64,000 nucleotides of DNA, taken from assembly GCA_023205875.1 (NCBI GenBank), contig CP060758.1, positions 186,001 through 250,000 of the forward strand, in the 5' to 3' direction. Position 1 is the first letter of the stretch; every line of letters begins with the position of its first letter. Shown here piece after piece: positions 54,677 to 62,836 of the stretch. The stretch is from Chloropicon primus. Its lineage: Eukaryota > Chlorophyta > Chloropicophyceae > Chloropicales > Chloropicaceae. The notes under the pieces were generated by a model. It saw nothing but the letters and a program-made list of their open reading frames with translations, had not been told where the DNA came from and did not search any database. A program made the translations under genes and the position numbers.

Positions 54677-54729
54677 CTTTGTGTTCGCGTTCTCTCTTCT
54701 CGCTGCAGTAGTCTCGAGCTCCTTGCCCT

Positions 54730-54772
<43 letters not shown>

Positions 54773-55258
54773 TGTGCTTGCCCCACCGCCGTTGGCCGTT
54801 TTCTTCACTGCCTCGAGAAATTCTAAGCAGACCATATCCATATCGTGCCTCGACAATCGTAAAGCCTGGCGTTACAGATCAAACCATTTGGATTTGGAGC
54901 ATCAACATGAATGATGGAGACGGAGACGGCGCCGCCTCTCGTGTGTGTGTGTTGTGTGTGAGCGGCCCGCACTCCGCAGTGCTTGATCCATCCATCACAC
55001 AGAGGATCGTCGTCCCTTATTTCTATTGGTATTTCTTCTTCGTGCAGGAGAGGGGGGCTCGGAGTGAAGCCACCCGCTGGCGCAGGGAACGTTCTCAAAA
55101 GATACAAAAACTATGTTACAAGAACAAAATAGGATACTCTACTGTACGACGATGGAAAAAGGCTTTGCCTTCCTTGTGTGTGTGTGCAGCACAGGGCGCT
55201 TCTGCCTCAAAAAGCATGCGGGTCGTCCTCTCTCCAGTTCAAGGCGAGGAAGAAACTC
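54677..55258. other. Intergenic region
   Basis: This 582-bp gap lies upstream of the BTB/MATH gene and downstream of the disordered-protein gene. It has TGTC and CT microsatellites (about 54730-54772), a GT run (about 54939-54960) and an AT-richer stretch (about 55090-55155). No gene is recognised. Confidence 0.45.
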
Positions 55259-56140
55259 TCAGAAGCTCTCGTAATGCTGCGTCGGGAGGTCTCGTCCCGA
55301 GTTCTTCAGCGCCTGGACCTCCATTCGCTCCATGAGAACGTCCCTTCCCGTCCACTGCCTCTCCATGCTGTTCAAAAGCATGTCCTCCATGATGTCTTTC
55401 ATCTCCACCTCTGTCGTCGTTTCCTCGCCGCTCGGCGCGCACAGGTCCAAGTCCCCGGTGGAGTGGCCCTCGCCCAGCGTGATTTGGGAGTCGAAGCTCG
55501 CCGACTTCGACGACGGAAGGCTAAGCAAGGCGTCCGAGCCGCACCTCTGAAAGGTGCTGCTGCTGGCGCCCTCGCTGCTCTGCCTGTAGTGGTGCATCTT
55601 GTCCAACATGCTGTCTTCGGTCTGCGCCATCATGACGGACATGTCCAGCGCGAGTTCCTTGGCGCGCTGCAGGCCTTCCGTGGGGCAGCCCGTGCCGGCC
55701 ATGGCACTGCTCTCAAAGCACGCGTCGTTGCCGTGAGGCGAACGGGGGCTGTGGAGGCTGCTTTGGGGTGATGGTTCGTCCTCCGCCGCCGTCGTCGTCG
55801 CCGTGGCGTAGCACTCCATCCACCTGTCCCTGTCGATTATCGTCATCGTTCGCTCCAGAACGACCTGCTCCTCGACGCCGGGGGTGCGGATGTGCGCCGA
55901 GGCCGACGCCGTGGCGGTATCATCCCTCTCTCCCCAAGGGGCCAACTCGTGCCCGGACATCACGGACTTTGGGGGCTCGTTCGTCGCGCAAGACTCGGAG
56001 CTTCTGCTCTTCTCGTCCCCGCGCTCCAACGCTCCGAGGTCCACAAACTTGCTTTTGCCTCTCGCCTCGTCCCAGCCGCGACAGAGGCGGCCTATCGAGG
56101 CCGACGAGACGCTCCCAAAGTACATCGGCGACTGCAGCAT
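55259..56140 (-). CDS. Disordered Ser-rich protein of unknown function
   Basis: A single minus-strand frame of 293 residues from the ATG at 56140. It is rich in Ser, Glu, Asp and Met, with many SP/SS motifs (SPQSSLHSPRSPHG), suggesting disorder and phosphorylation. More conserved-looking pieces are ERTMTIIDRDRWMECYATAT, ALDMSVMMAQTEDSMLDKMH and VEMKDIMEDMLLNSMERQW, which look like short amphipathic helices. No domain is recognised. The steady coding-like composition over nearly 900 bp and the absence of a better frame support it. More exons upstream cannot be excluded. Confidence 0.6.
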   Translation of the reverse strand: MLQSPMYFGSVSSASIGRLCRGWDEARGKSKFVDLGALERGDEKSRSSESCATNEPPKSVMSGHELAPWGERDDTATASASAHIRTPGVEEQVVLERTMTIIDRDRWMECYATATTTAAEDEPSPQSSLHSPRSPHGNDACFESSAMAGTGCPTEGLQRAKELALDMSVMMAQTEDSMLDKMHHYRQSSEGASSSTFQRCGSDALLSLPSSKSASFDSQITLGEGHSTGDLDLCAPSGEETTTEVEMKDIMEDMLLNSMERQWTGRDVLMERMEVQALKNSGRDLPTQHYESF

Positions 56141-57096
56141 TGCTCCTGGAAGCCCTCAGGTCAGAACACAAACACACGCCGAGCGTATCGCTCCGTCTCT
56201 CTCTCTCTCTCTGTCTGCCTGCCTTCGCCGTCCCTCGATCCGCCAAGACACGAAGCAGAAGAGCAAGTCCTCGAAGACACAATGCCGCGATGCCAAACTC
56301 CCGTCCAACACCTCCTGCCGCCCTCGCCCTCGCCGTTGCAAAAGTATCAACCCAACCCGTCAGGCCTCCCTCCCTCCCTCACTCTTCGTCGCTGGGCCGC
56401 GCCGGTGGCTCCAATGAAGCCGGAAGCCGTCGTGGACACAATGCCGCAATCAAAGCCGCTCGTCAAACGCCTCCGCTCCCTCTGTCGTCGTCGTCGTCGT
56501 CGAGGCGGTCGCCCAAAAAAGTGCAGCAGCTCTCTCTCTCTTTTTGCTCCTGCTCTGCTCGTTGCAAAAAGCTGCTGGCTCATGTTGCCTCCGTTACGGT
56601 GTAACGTGTGGAGAGTACAAAATAATGTGTTACTATGGAGTGTAAACGTTGCAACCTAGACCGTGGTTTTGTTCGCTGAGGTTCGCTGAGCTGGTGACAA
56701 GGAGGACAGGAGGACAGGAAGGGGACGAGGCAATGCTTGAGCGAAACGAGGCCCTTGCGGGCCTTTCCGTGGACCACCTCGCTCGACCCGTTTGGCTTTC
56801 GGAGTGGTTCGCAATACAGGAGGTTGCACACGCACAAGGAAGGCAAGCAACGACTTGCAAACCTTCCACCAGGGTGAAGCAAAGTTCAGTTCAACAGCAA
56901 CAACAGGAGAGAAGCAACATCAATGGATACGTCCATTGCTCTCGTCTCTTCCCTTCTCTCTCTCTCGCTCTCTCGTCTCTCGGCTCTCAATTCCATGCAT
57001 ATTGTCTTTCACAAAAGAAAAGAAAAACGTCGTTTTCCCGCCAAACCGGGAGGGGCATAAGGTGTCACCTTGGGATCGTCACAGCAGTCCGAGGCC
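56141..57096. other. Divergent region upstream of the TMEM17-like gene
   Basis: This 956-bp stretch contains two related blocks with ACACAATGCCGC (near 56279 and 56437), a CT run near 56196-56212, a triplet run (GTC/GTCG near 56485-56500), a short tandem GTTCGCTGAG pair (56670-56690) and GGACAGGAGGACAGGA repeats. An E2F-like site lies at 57034-57045. No coding sequence is supported. Confidence 0.45.
57034..57045 (+). promoter_or_regulatory. Consensus E2F site upstream of the TMEM17-like gene
   Basis: TTTCCCGCCAAA fits the full 12-base E2F consensus TTTSSCGCSAAA and lies 51 bp upstream of the start codon at 57097. It is the best match among the four E2F-like sites seen in this window. Function is inferred. 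Confidence 0.5.
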
Positions 57097-57677
57097 ATGG
57101 AGGGTGTCGACACGGTGAACTCAACGAGTAAGTGTGAAGCCTCCGCAACGTCTCCACCCAACCTCGTGAACGAAAGGCCCTGCCTTTGTCCTCACCTTGG
57201 ACCATCCTCTCCACCTCACGTTTCATTCCAACTGCTGACTTTGGTGTTGCTTTGCTCTTTCTCGACCGGAAGACACCACGGTCTCGTCGAGCCTGCTCCT
57301 GCAACAGCTGCTCTTTTACAACTACTACCTCTCGCCAACCTGGTTCGTGGCAGTTGTGTTTATTATCGTGTACAAGGTGAGTCCTTTGCCATGCTTTGCC
57401 CTTCGATTCGATTTGTTCTTCTCTGCTGACGGCTTCGTTGTTCCTCTTCCCCTCGGTGAGCAGTATGGCGAGGGTCTCAGCGTGAACGACCCGGACCAGA
57501 TACGGACAGCGGTGCTGTTCCTGTGGCTTCTAGCGGAACCAGTTCGGCTTTGGACGGGCTACAGCGGCAACTTGAGAGAAAATGTGAGTCAAGTGTTTGT
57601 TGTCGTACGCTCCCCTCTCACCACCCGTCCTGAAAAGCAATCTGACACACCGTGCTTCGCTTTCTTTTCCCCTCCTC

Positions 57678-57708
<31 letters not shown>

Positions 57709-58098
57709 TGGCGGCAGGTTCCGATCCTCCTGGTGTTCTGGCTCCTCACTTTCTTCGTGAGCATACCCGTGTCCTTTTACTTCAGTGTTGCGCAGATGGA
57801 CATCCAACCCTACGACAAGGGCATCAACATTGTTGTCCTGGTCATGCTCGTCCTGGAGCTTGGCACTGGGGTCCACGCGGTAAGCCACGTGATCGAAGTC
57901 GGTTGCATTTGCGCGCGCGCACACACACACACTCACACACGCCAAATCGCGCGCGTCTCGGCTAACTCCTCTGCTTCTCCTTCCCTTTTCTCTTGCTGCT
58001 GCTCTTTCTGTAAGGCCTTGAAAATACTGAGAAGCCAATCGAAGAAGTACTACCTGGAGGAGTACGTCTCGGGCGTGGAGAAGATCCACACGAATTAG
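57097..58098 (+). CDS. TMEM17-like ciliary transition-zone membrane protein (Transmemb_17)
   Basis: Five exons (57097-57127, 57273-57376, 57464-57583, 57718-57879, 58015-58098) join in phase to 166 residues. All donors are GTGAG or GTAAG; the fourth exon follows a long CT tract. Four hydrophobic segments are present: SPTWFVAVVFIIVYK, the region around RTAVLFLWLLAEPV, VPILLVFWLLTFFVSIPV and INIVVLVMLVLELGTGV. The central block EPVRLWTGYSGNLRENVP followed by FWLLTF is the signature of TMEM17 and its relatives (TMEM216, TMEM80), MKS-module proteins that gate the ciliary membrane. Individual exons are short, so the gene is visible only when spliced. It fits with ARL3 and the WDR49-like gene as cilium genes. 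Confidence 0.9.
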
Positions 58099-58259
58099 AA
58101 TTAGGCCGAGAACCACGAAGCCTAGCCTCTGTCTCTCTTCCATCATCCCCATTGTACCATCATCATCATCATCAAAAGCAAAGTAAGAATAGGACAACAA
58201 TAATCGTATTCCAATTTATTACTGTACACTTCCAAAGCCGTGTCGCCCTCGGGCCCAAG

Positions 58260-59264
58260 TTACGCGCACAAGTCCATGAGGCGCTCGATGTCGCTGGTCC
58301 TCAGGGGGATCTTGTACAGGGTCACTCTGCTGTCCGGGGAATCCTGCATGCAAACCAGGTCGTGATCGATGAACTCCTCGAGGTGGGACCTCAAAGTGAT
58401 TTCGTTGCTGAGGATGAGCTGCTCCCTGCAGGAGGTGAAGAGCTCGGCGAACTGCATTCCTCCCGAACCCGCCGATCCCGAACCCGCTTCCCCGTCCTCG
58501 CTGCTGCCGCCCGCTATCTGGCTCTCCCCCAGCTCCCTGAACACCGCTCTCGCCGTTTGGGTCAGACTGCTGAGCACCACGGACGCGGCCTGCAGCCTCC
58601 TTCCGTCGTTCTCCTCGAAAGCGATGTCGTCCTGGTACATCAGCTCGTCCTCGTACGAGCAGTAGGTCGGGACGTGGAAGTAGTGGAAGTTCAGGAGCCC
58701 GGCGAGCTTCTGGTCCCAAAGCAGCGGAGTCACCGAGGCGTTGTCGGCCGACGCCACGAGGTGCACGTTGGGCAGCTCGGCCAGGCGCGCCAATACCTCC
58801 TGGCAGTCCTCCCCCCTGATGTTCTGACCCTCGATGTTGTGCACGAACAGGAAGACCGAGCGGTCCGACTTTCGGAGCTCGCTCACCACCCGCTTGGCGA
58901 GCGCGGCGACGGACCTCTTGCTCCCCGAGATGTTCAGGGCCTCCTCCTCCCCCGTCAAGCCCGCGGCTTGGGACACCTGTATCAGCAGCTCCTTCAGCGT
59001 GAAGTGAGGCGAGTACCCTATCACCTCCACCACCGCAGCCTCCGTGTCCACCTCCATGAGGTACGTCATGAAAGCCGAGAGGACAACCTTCTTCGAACCG
59101 AAACCGTACAGGAACACGCTGAACCCCTCGTGGAGGCTGCAAGCCCACGTGGGAAAGAGCCGCCCGTGCCTCAGCAGAAGGTCCTGCTTCTCGTTGAAGT
59201 GCTTCACCGGGATGCCCTCCACCCTCTCCTTCCCCACCAGCTTCAACCTCTTCGCCACCTTCAT
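58260..59264 (-). CDS. ORC2: Origin recognition complex subunit 2
   Basis: A single exon of 334 residues from the ATG at 59264. It is a compact ORC2, keeping the AAA-like core and the C-terminal winged helix: ACSLHEGFSVFLYGFGSKKV is the family block at the degenerate Walker A position, followed by VFLFVHNIEGQNIRG, VHLVASADNASVTPLLWDQ and FHYFHVPTYCSYEDEL. The winged-helix end includes NEITLRSHLEEFIDHDLV. The disordered N-terminal tail of animal and yeast ORC2 is absent or very short. ORC2 forms part of the ring that marks replication origins and loads MCM. A paired E2F-like inverted repeat lies in its upstream region. Confidence 0.93.
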   Translation of the reverse strand: MKVAKRLKLVGKERVEGIPVKHFNEKQDLLLRHGRLFPTWACSLHEGFSVFLYGFGSKKVVLSAFMTYLMEVDTEAAVVEVIGYSPHFTLKELLIQVSQAAGLTGEEEALNISGSKRSVAALAKRVVSELRKSDRSVFLFVHNIEGQNIRGEDCQEVLARLAELPNVHLVASADNASVTPLLWDQKLAGLLNFHYFHVPTYCSYEDELMYQDDIAFEENDGRRLQAASVVLSSLTQTARAVFRELGESQIAGGSSEDGEAGSGSAGSGGMQFAELFTSCREQLILSNEITLRSHLEEFIDHDLVCMQDSPDSRVTLYKIPLRTSDIERLMDLCA

Positions 59265-59597
59265 CTTTCGAAGACCTTAAGGCAACCACCTTCCGGACGC
59301 TCCTGCCCGTCTCACTCTTGGACCGACTCCGCGGAGTCTCTCCTTTGGATCGATATCGATTGGTTTGATGGATCGATCGATCCAATCAATCGGTGGTTGG
59401 TTCACTTGGACGGAACGCCACGCCGCCCGCGGTCAATCGAACAAGCTCTTGAGAAGGAGAACACCAACAGGAACAAGGGAGAGAAGAAGAATTGCCTTCT
59501 CTTCCTCTCGATCTCGATTCTTCTTCGTGATGCTCGTGACGACGAAGCCCGGCCGACTCCTCTCAATAGAGCGCTGGTTCCCCTCCAATTTTCTTCC

Positions 59598-59641
59598 CCG
59601 TTTTTTCGCGGGAAACGAAGGATTTTTTCCCGCGAAAACGG
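59598..59641. promoter_or_regulatory. Inverted pair of E2F-like sites upstream of ORC2
   Basis: Two arms, CCGTTTTTTCGCGGGAAA and TTTCCCGCGAAAACGG, form a near-perfect inverted repeat around a short spacer. Each arm contains the E2F core TTTCCCGC (one on each strand). The pair lies about 335 bp upstream of ORC2 and 300 bp upstream of the divergent AT-hook gene. ORC genes are E2F targets in plants and animals, so an S-phase control element is a reasonable inference. A hairpin is an alternative. Confidence 0.55.
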
Positions 59642-59726
59642 AGGAGAGCGCATGGAGGACGGGAGAGGTGAGGAGGGCGCGAGGAGGTTGGGGGGGAGGA
59701 GGGCACGAGGGCAAAGATCATGTCGC

Positions 59727-59776
59727 GGTCTTCCCAAAGAGCCCTCGCTTGTGATGAACGGCGCTCTGACGAGGAT
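59727..59776 (+). repeat. Dispersed palindromic element, copy 4
   Basis: Shares AAAGAGCCCTCGCTTG and GGCGCTCTGACGAGGAT in the same order as the other copies; the palindrome arm is weaker here (CTTCCCAAAG). It lies about 165 bp upstream of the AT-hook gene and is in the same orientation. Confidence 0.65.
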
Positions 59777-59941
59777 GTTGGCGACTGATTTCTGTTTCGT
59801 TTTCTGCTCAGAGGGGAGGGCATTGGTTTGATTTTGCTGTAGAGGAGAGAGGACGAGGACGAGGGCGAGGACCCGGAGACCTCCGTGCGTGTTCCTGCGG
59901 ATGACGCCAGCATGAAGAGCTAGGGTTCGGTTTAGGGAGGG

Positions 59942-60098
59942 ATGCGAAGGCCGAGGGGAAGGCCGAGGGGAAGGCCGAGGACCGGGAGACCACCGTCGAG
60001 GGGACTCAGTGGGAGCGAGACGGTAGAGGGATACTCGTCCGGGGACGATCTGGACCTCCTCGTTGAGGGGTGAGTCGGTTTCTTTGAATGCGAGCGTG

Positions 60099-60143
<45 letters not shown>

Positions 60144-61021
60144 GATGCGTTGCTGAGACCGCCTCGTTTGTTTTGCTGCTTCAGGGACGCCGCGTGCTCG
60201 GGAGGGATCGGAGCGAGAGCAGAGTTGCTGGAAGCGAAAGAGGAGCTGAGGGACTTGTGCACGCAGGTGTTCGGGCAGATCAGCGAGCACAAGAAGAACC
60301 TGGATGAGATCTTCTCGAGGGGCTGGCCCAGGTTCGAGAAGCAGGAGCAGGGGGGCACGGTGGTGGTGGTGGAGGACGGGGACCAAAGACCTTTGGGGCG
60401 GCGGGAGGAAGGTGGGCCTCACTTTCGGGTGAGGGTGAGGCCCACTCCGATTGGTCAGGGGATCGAGAGGGGAGCGGGGGAGGCGTCGTCAAGCAAGGGC
60501 GTTGAAGTTTTGCCGGAATCCAGAGTCCACGACCCCTTGGCCAGCTTCAAGGGAGGCGAATTCCTTTCGACTGCGGCCACGCAACTCATGGACGCGGTGG
60601 CCGGGATGGCGAGGACGAAGATTGCGACGGGCCGGAAGGTGGACGAGGAGAGGCTCCGGAGCGAGTTGGAGGGGATCACTCTGGACGTCCTGCCGAGAAT
60701 GCTGCTCCACATGTACACTCTAGGGGTGAGTGAGTCGCGACAGGCCAGTCTTCTTGCTGTTTGTGTTCCTGACGCCCACCACGTCGTTCGTTTTTTTCGG
60801 TTCTGTCGCAGAAACAAATGCCGGCGCCAGAGGCCTTGAAGCAAAGGCCGTGGAAGTACGAGACCTTCGCAAGGAAGATGGACCAAAACTTCACCGAGGT
60901 TCTTTGCCAGGCCGGGAAGAAAGTGGGCCTGAGCAGGGACTTCATCGAGGGGGCCGTGGACAAGTTCACCTCGACGCTCGAGAAGCAGGAGGCCGAGGAG
61001 GACGCAGGAAGAACAAGATAA
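59942..61021 (+). CDS. AT-hook protein of unknown function
   Basis: Three exons (59942-60069, 60185-60725, 60812-61021) join in phase to 292 residues; the first intron holds a long CT repeat. The N-terminus, MRRPRGRPRGRPRTGRP, carries overlapping AT-hook cores (GRP flanked by Arg), which bind the minor groove of AT-rich DNA. The middle is helical then disordered. The C-terminal half looks conserved: GEFLSTAATQLMDAVAGMAR, LRSELEGITLDVLPRMLLHM and, across the second splice, YTLGKQMPAPEALKQRPW with KYETFARKMDQNFTEVL. I do not recognise this C-terminal region. A chromatin or nuclear role is inferred from the AT-hook only. Confidence 0.75.
60100..60140. repeat. CT microsatellite in the first intron of the AT-hook gene
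   Basis: About 20 CT units occupy the middle of the 115-bp intron (60070-60184), upstream of the acceptor TTGCTGCTTCAG. Its position suggests it serves as, or extends, the polypyrimidine tract. Confidence 0.85.
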
Positions 61022-61095
61022 AACGCAAAGAATGGATCTCCTTCTACTTTTGTACATAAATTAAATCACACGCGCTCGGCGGCCCAGGAGCGTCG

Positions 61096-61437
61096 TCAGA
61101 GGCCCTTCTCGCACAGGGCGTTGATGGCTTTGCCAAAGATGAGATCAACCGAGGAGTTCCAGCTTTGGATCCAAGCGTTCGTGTCGACCATGGGCCCACT
61201 CGACTCCGTGGCCGCGAGGAGCGGCGCCTCAGCCGACTGCTCGTGCTGCTCGTGCTGCTCCTCGCTCGACGGCGCCACGGTGTCCTTGACGAGGTCCAAC
61301 GAAGGGACTCCCGGCAGAGCCTCCGCGAGTTCCCTCGTGTACTCCCACAGGTCCTTCTGCGCAACGTAGTACGCACCGGCCGCAGACCCGACGCCCGCGA
61401 GAAGACCGAAGACCTTCACCCTCTGCATGTAGCTCAT
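61096..61437 (-). CDS. Small single-span membrane protein, MIC13/QIL1-like
   Basis: A 113-residue frame from the ATG at 61437. The N-terminus has one short membrane span (VFGLLAGVGSAAGAYYVAQ) followed at once by KDLWEYTRELAEALPG, then an acidic Gln/Glu linker, and near the end NAWIQSWNSSVDLIFGKAIN. This order (N-terminal Gly/Ala-rich span, helix, then a W-N motif and terminal helix) resembles MIC13/QIL1 of the mitochondrial MICOS complex, which shapes cristae junctions. Similarity is in layout rather than strong identity, so the assignment is tentative. It converges with the AT-hook gene, 74 bp apart. Confidence 0.6.
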   Translation of the reverse strand: MSYMQRVKVFGLLAGVGSAAGAYYVAQKDLWEYTRELAEALPGVPSLDLVKDTVAPSSEEQHEQHEQSAEAPLLAATESSGPMVDTNAWIQSWNSSVDLIFGKAINALCEKGL

Positions 61438-61856
61438 GATGCCCTCCTCCTTCCGATGTGATGTGATAAGGATCGAATCAAATCAAATCAAATCAATGGG
61501 TCAGTTTCGTTGTTGTTGACGATGATGATGATGATGATGATGATGATGATAGCGTCCCATGTTCTTCCAGGCGTCGATTTCTTCGAGAGAGGGGTCGATG
61601 GAAAGAGGATGACGAGAAGAGGAAGAAATTCATCCAAGTTTCACCTCGTTACGAACCGTCTTCCCCGTCGTTCAAAGCGCTTAAGAAACCCACTAACCTT
61701 CTCCTCCTCGCCCTCTGCGACGGCCGTCCTTCCCTCAGTGTGAAATCGGTTGGAATCGTTTACATCAAAATGCACTCGCAATTCAGGTCTGGAGTGGAGG
61801 ACCTCCCTTTGCCGTCCTTTCCTCCGAGATGAAAAAAACATCCAAACCAACCAATG

Positions 61857-61901
<45 letters not shown>

Positions 61902-62447
61902 GTTGGTGTGTGGCCTTTCCCTCTCTCTCCCTTTCCCACGCCTTTGGCTTTGTCCGTAATCGTCCTATTCGTTTCCGAGAGAGGCCATCCATCCTTTCTC
62001 TCCTCCCCTCCACGAGGAGGCCAAGGTACGTGGATTACAAGATTAAGCGGTTTGAAACGAACGAGACACGTATTCCAAGGACAACACAAAGGTGAGGAAG
62101 ACTGCTCCAAGGCGGACGGAAAGGCAGAAGAGAGGGACACCGGGCGACGCTACGTCTCGTGCTCTTTCGAAAGACCCCTCGGTCGAAGTTTTTGAAGCCG
62201 GTTTGAGGCGCTGACGACCAGGACTTTTCTTTTTCCGTCGCCTTCTCCTTGTTTTCTGGTCAGCAGAAGAGAACACGAAAGGTGAGCGAGCAAAGGGTCG
62301 AGAGCAACACCTCGCACGAGAGCAAAGAGGTCCAAGTCGTACCGTCTTTCCTCTCCTCTGCCCTGAAGACCTGTGGCACTCTCCTCCAACCTCCTTGCTG
62401 ACCAACCACCGTGTTGACCACCTCTGTTCATCCCAACCCAAAACCAG
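61438..62447. other. Region between the MIC13-like gene and the metallothionein
   Basis: This 1,010-bp stretch has AATCA repeats (about 61468-61495), a GAT run (about 61520-61551), a CT run (about 61859-61895) and a partial dispersed element at 62160-62190. GGTGAG-type donors at about 62089 and 62280 and an AG acceptor near 62264 could mark a spliced 5' leader of the metallothionein, but this is unproven. No other reading frame is convincing. Confidence 0.4.
62160..62190 (+). repeat. Dispersed palindromic element, partial copy 5
   Basis: TGCTCTTTCGAAAGACCCCT and the following CGGTCGAAG match the palindromic half of the dispersed element; the GCGCTCTGGTGAGG half is missing. It lies about 260 bp upstream of the metallothionein start and has the same orientation. 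Confidence 0.55.
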
Positions 62448-62591
62448 ATGCCCTGCCAGACGTCTTGCGAAAGCTGTAAGAACTGCAACAACTGCTCCAA
62501 GTGTGCCTGCGACGCCTGCCAGTGCGCCTGCAACTGCCAGTGCCCCTGCCAGTGCTGCGACGGCAAGTGCTCCAAGGGAAGCTGCTGCTAG
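62448..62591 (+). CDS. Metallothionein, 47 residues with 18 cysteines
   Basis: A short single-exon frame encodes 47 residues, of which 18 are Cys (38 percent). It begins MPCQTSCESCKNCNNCSKCA, continues CDACQCACNCQCPCQCC and ends DGKCSKGSCC. The CxxC, CxC and CC spacing and the absence of aromatic residues and of His are typical of metallothioneins, which bind Zn, Cu or Cd through thiolate clusters. The N-terminal part is mainly CxxC and the middle is an unbroken CxC ladder, with CC pairs at 36-37 and 46-47. Lys and Gln are the main spacers. Downstream, TTGAGCATTAAAGCTGTAAT may contain the poly(A) signal. It is short enough to be missed by gene finders. Confidence 0.9.
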   Translation: MPCQTSCESCKNCNNCSKCACDACQCACNCQCPCQCCDGKCSKGSCC

Positions 62592-62836
62592 TTGCCTTGC
62601 CCCTTCTCTGTCGAGGAGGGACACGAGAACCAAACCAAGAAGCACACCGGAAGGAGTTTTCTTTCATGCTTTGAGCATTAAAGCTGTAATGACAACTTCT
62701 CTTTAGCGCGTCTAGCCCACCAACCCACCGAACCAAAGCGTGCTCCAAGCCGCCTGCTCCTCGTCCAAGAGAAACCGCCTCCGACGCGCTCCAGGGCAGC
62801 AAAGACCACTTGCTCTGCGCAAAGCAAACTCCCACC
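62592..62836. other. Convergent intergenic region
   Basis: This 245-bp gap is between the metallothionein stop and the stop of the HARE-HTH gene; it should hold both 3' UTRs. TGTAA at 62685-62689 matches the poly(A) signal used by many green algae and would serve the metallothionein. Confidence 0.45.
62685..62689 (+). promoter_or_regulatory. Possible green-algal poly(A) signal of the metallothionein gene
   Basis: TGTAA occurs 94 bp after the stop codon, in an otherwise GC-rich region and in the sequence AGCTGTAATGACAAC. TGTAA is the usual poly(A) signal of chlorophyte algae. A five-base match has little weight alone. Confidence 0.3.

Larger units (their letters stand above)
59265..59941. other. 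Divergent region between ORC2 and the AT-hook gene
   Basis: This 677-bp region contains ATCGATCGATCC repeats (about 59350-59390), the E2F-like inverted repeat (59598-59641), copy 4 of the dispersed element (59727-59776) and GGACGAGGACGAGGGC repeats (about 59850-59872). A short upstream frame (ATGAAGAGCTAG) precedes the AT-hook gene. Confidence 0.55.

Noticed and set aside
58219-59385. A 388-codon minus-strand frame overlapping ORC2
   Set aside because: The overlapping frame has the ORC2 motifs; this one is Gly/Arg/Glu-rich shadow sequence.
61641-61850. Minus-strand 69-codon frame
   Set aside because: Basic, without family motifs, and without a supported splice partner; the surrounding region is microsatellite-rich.
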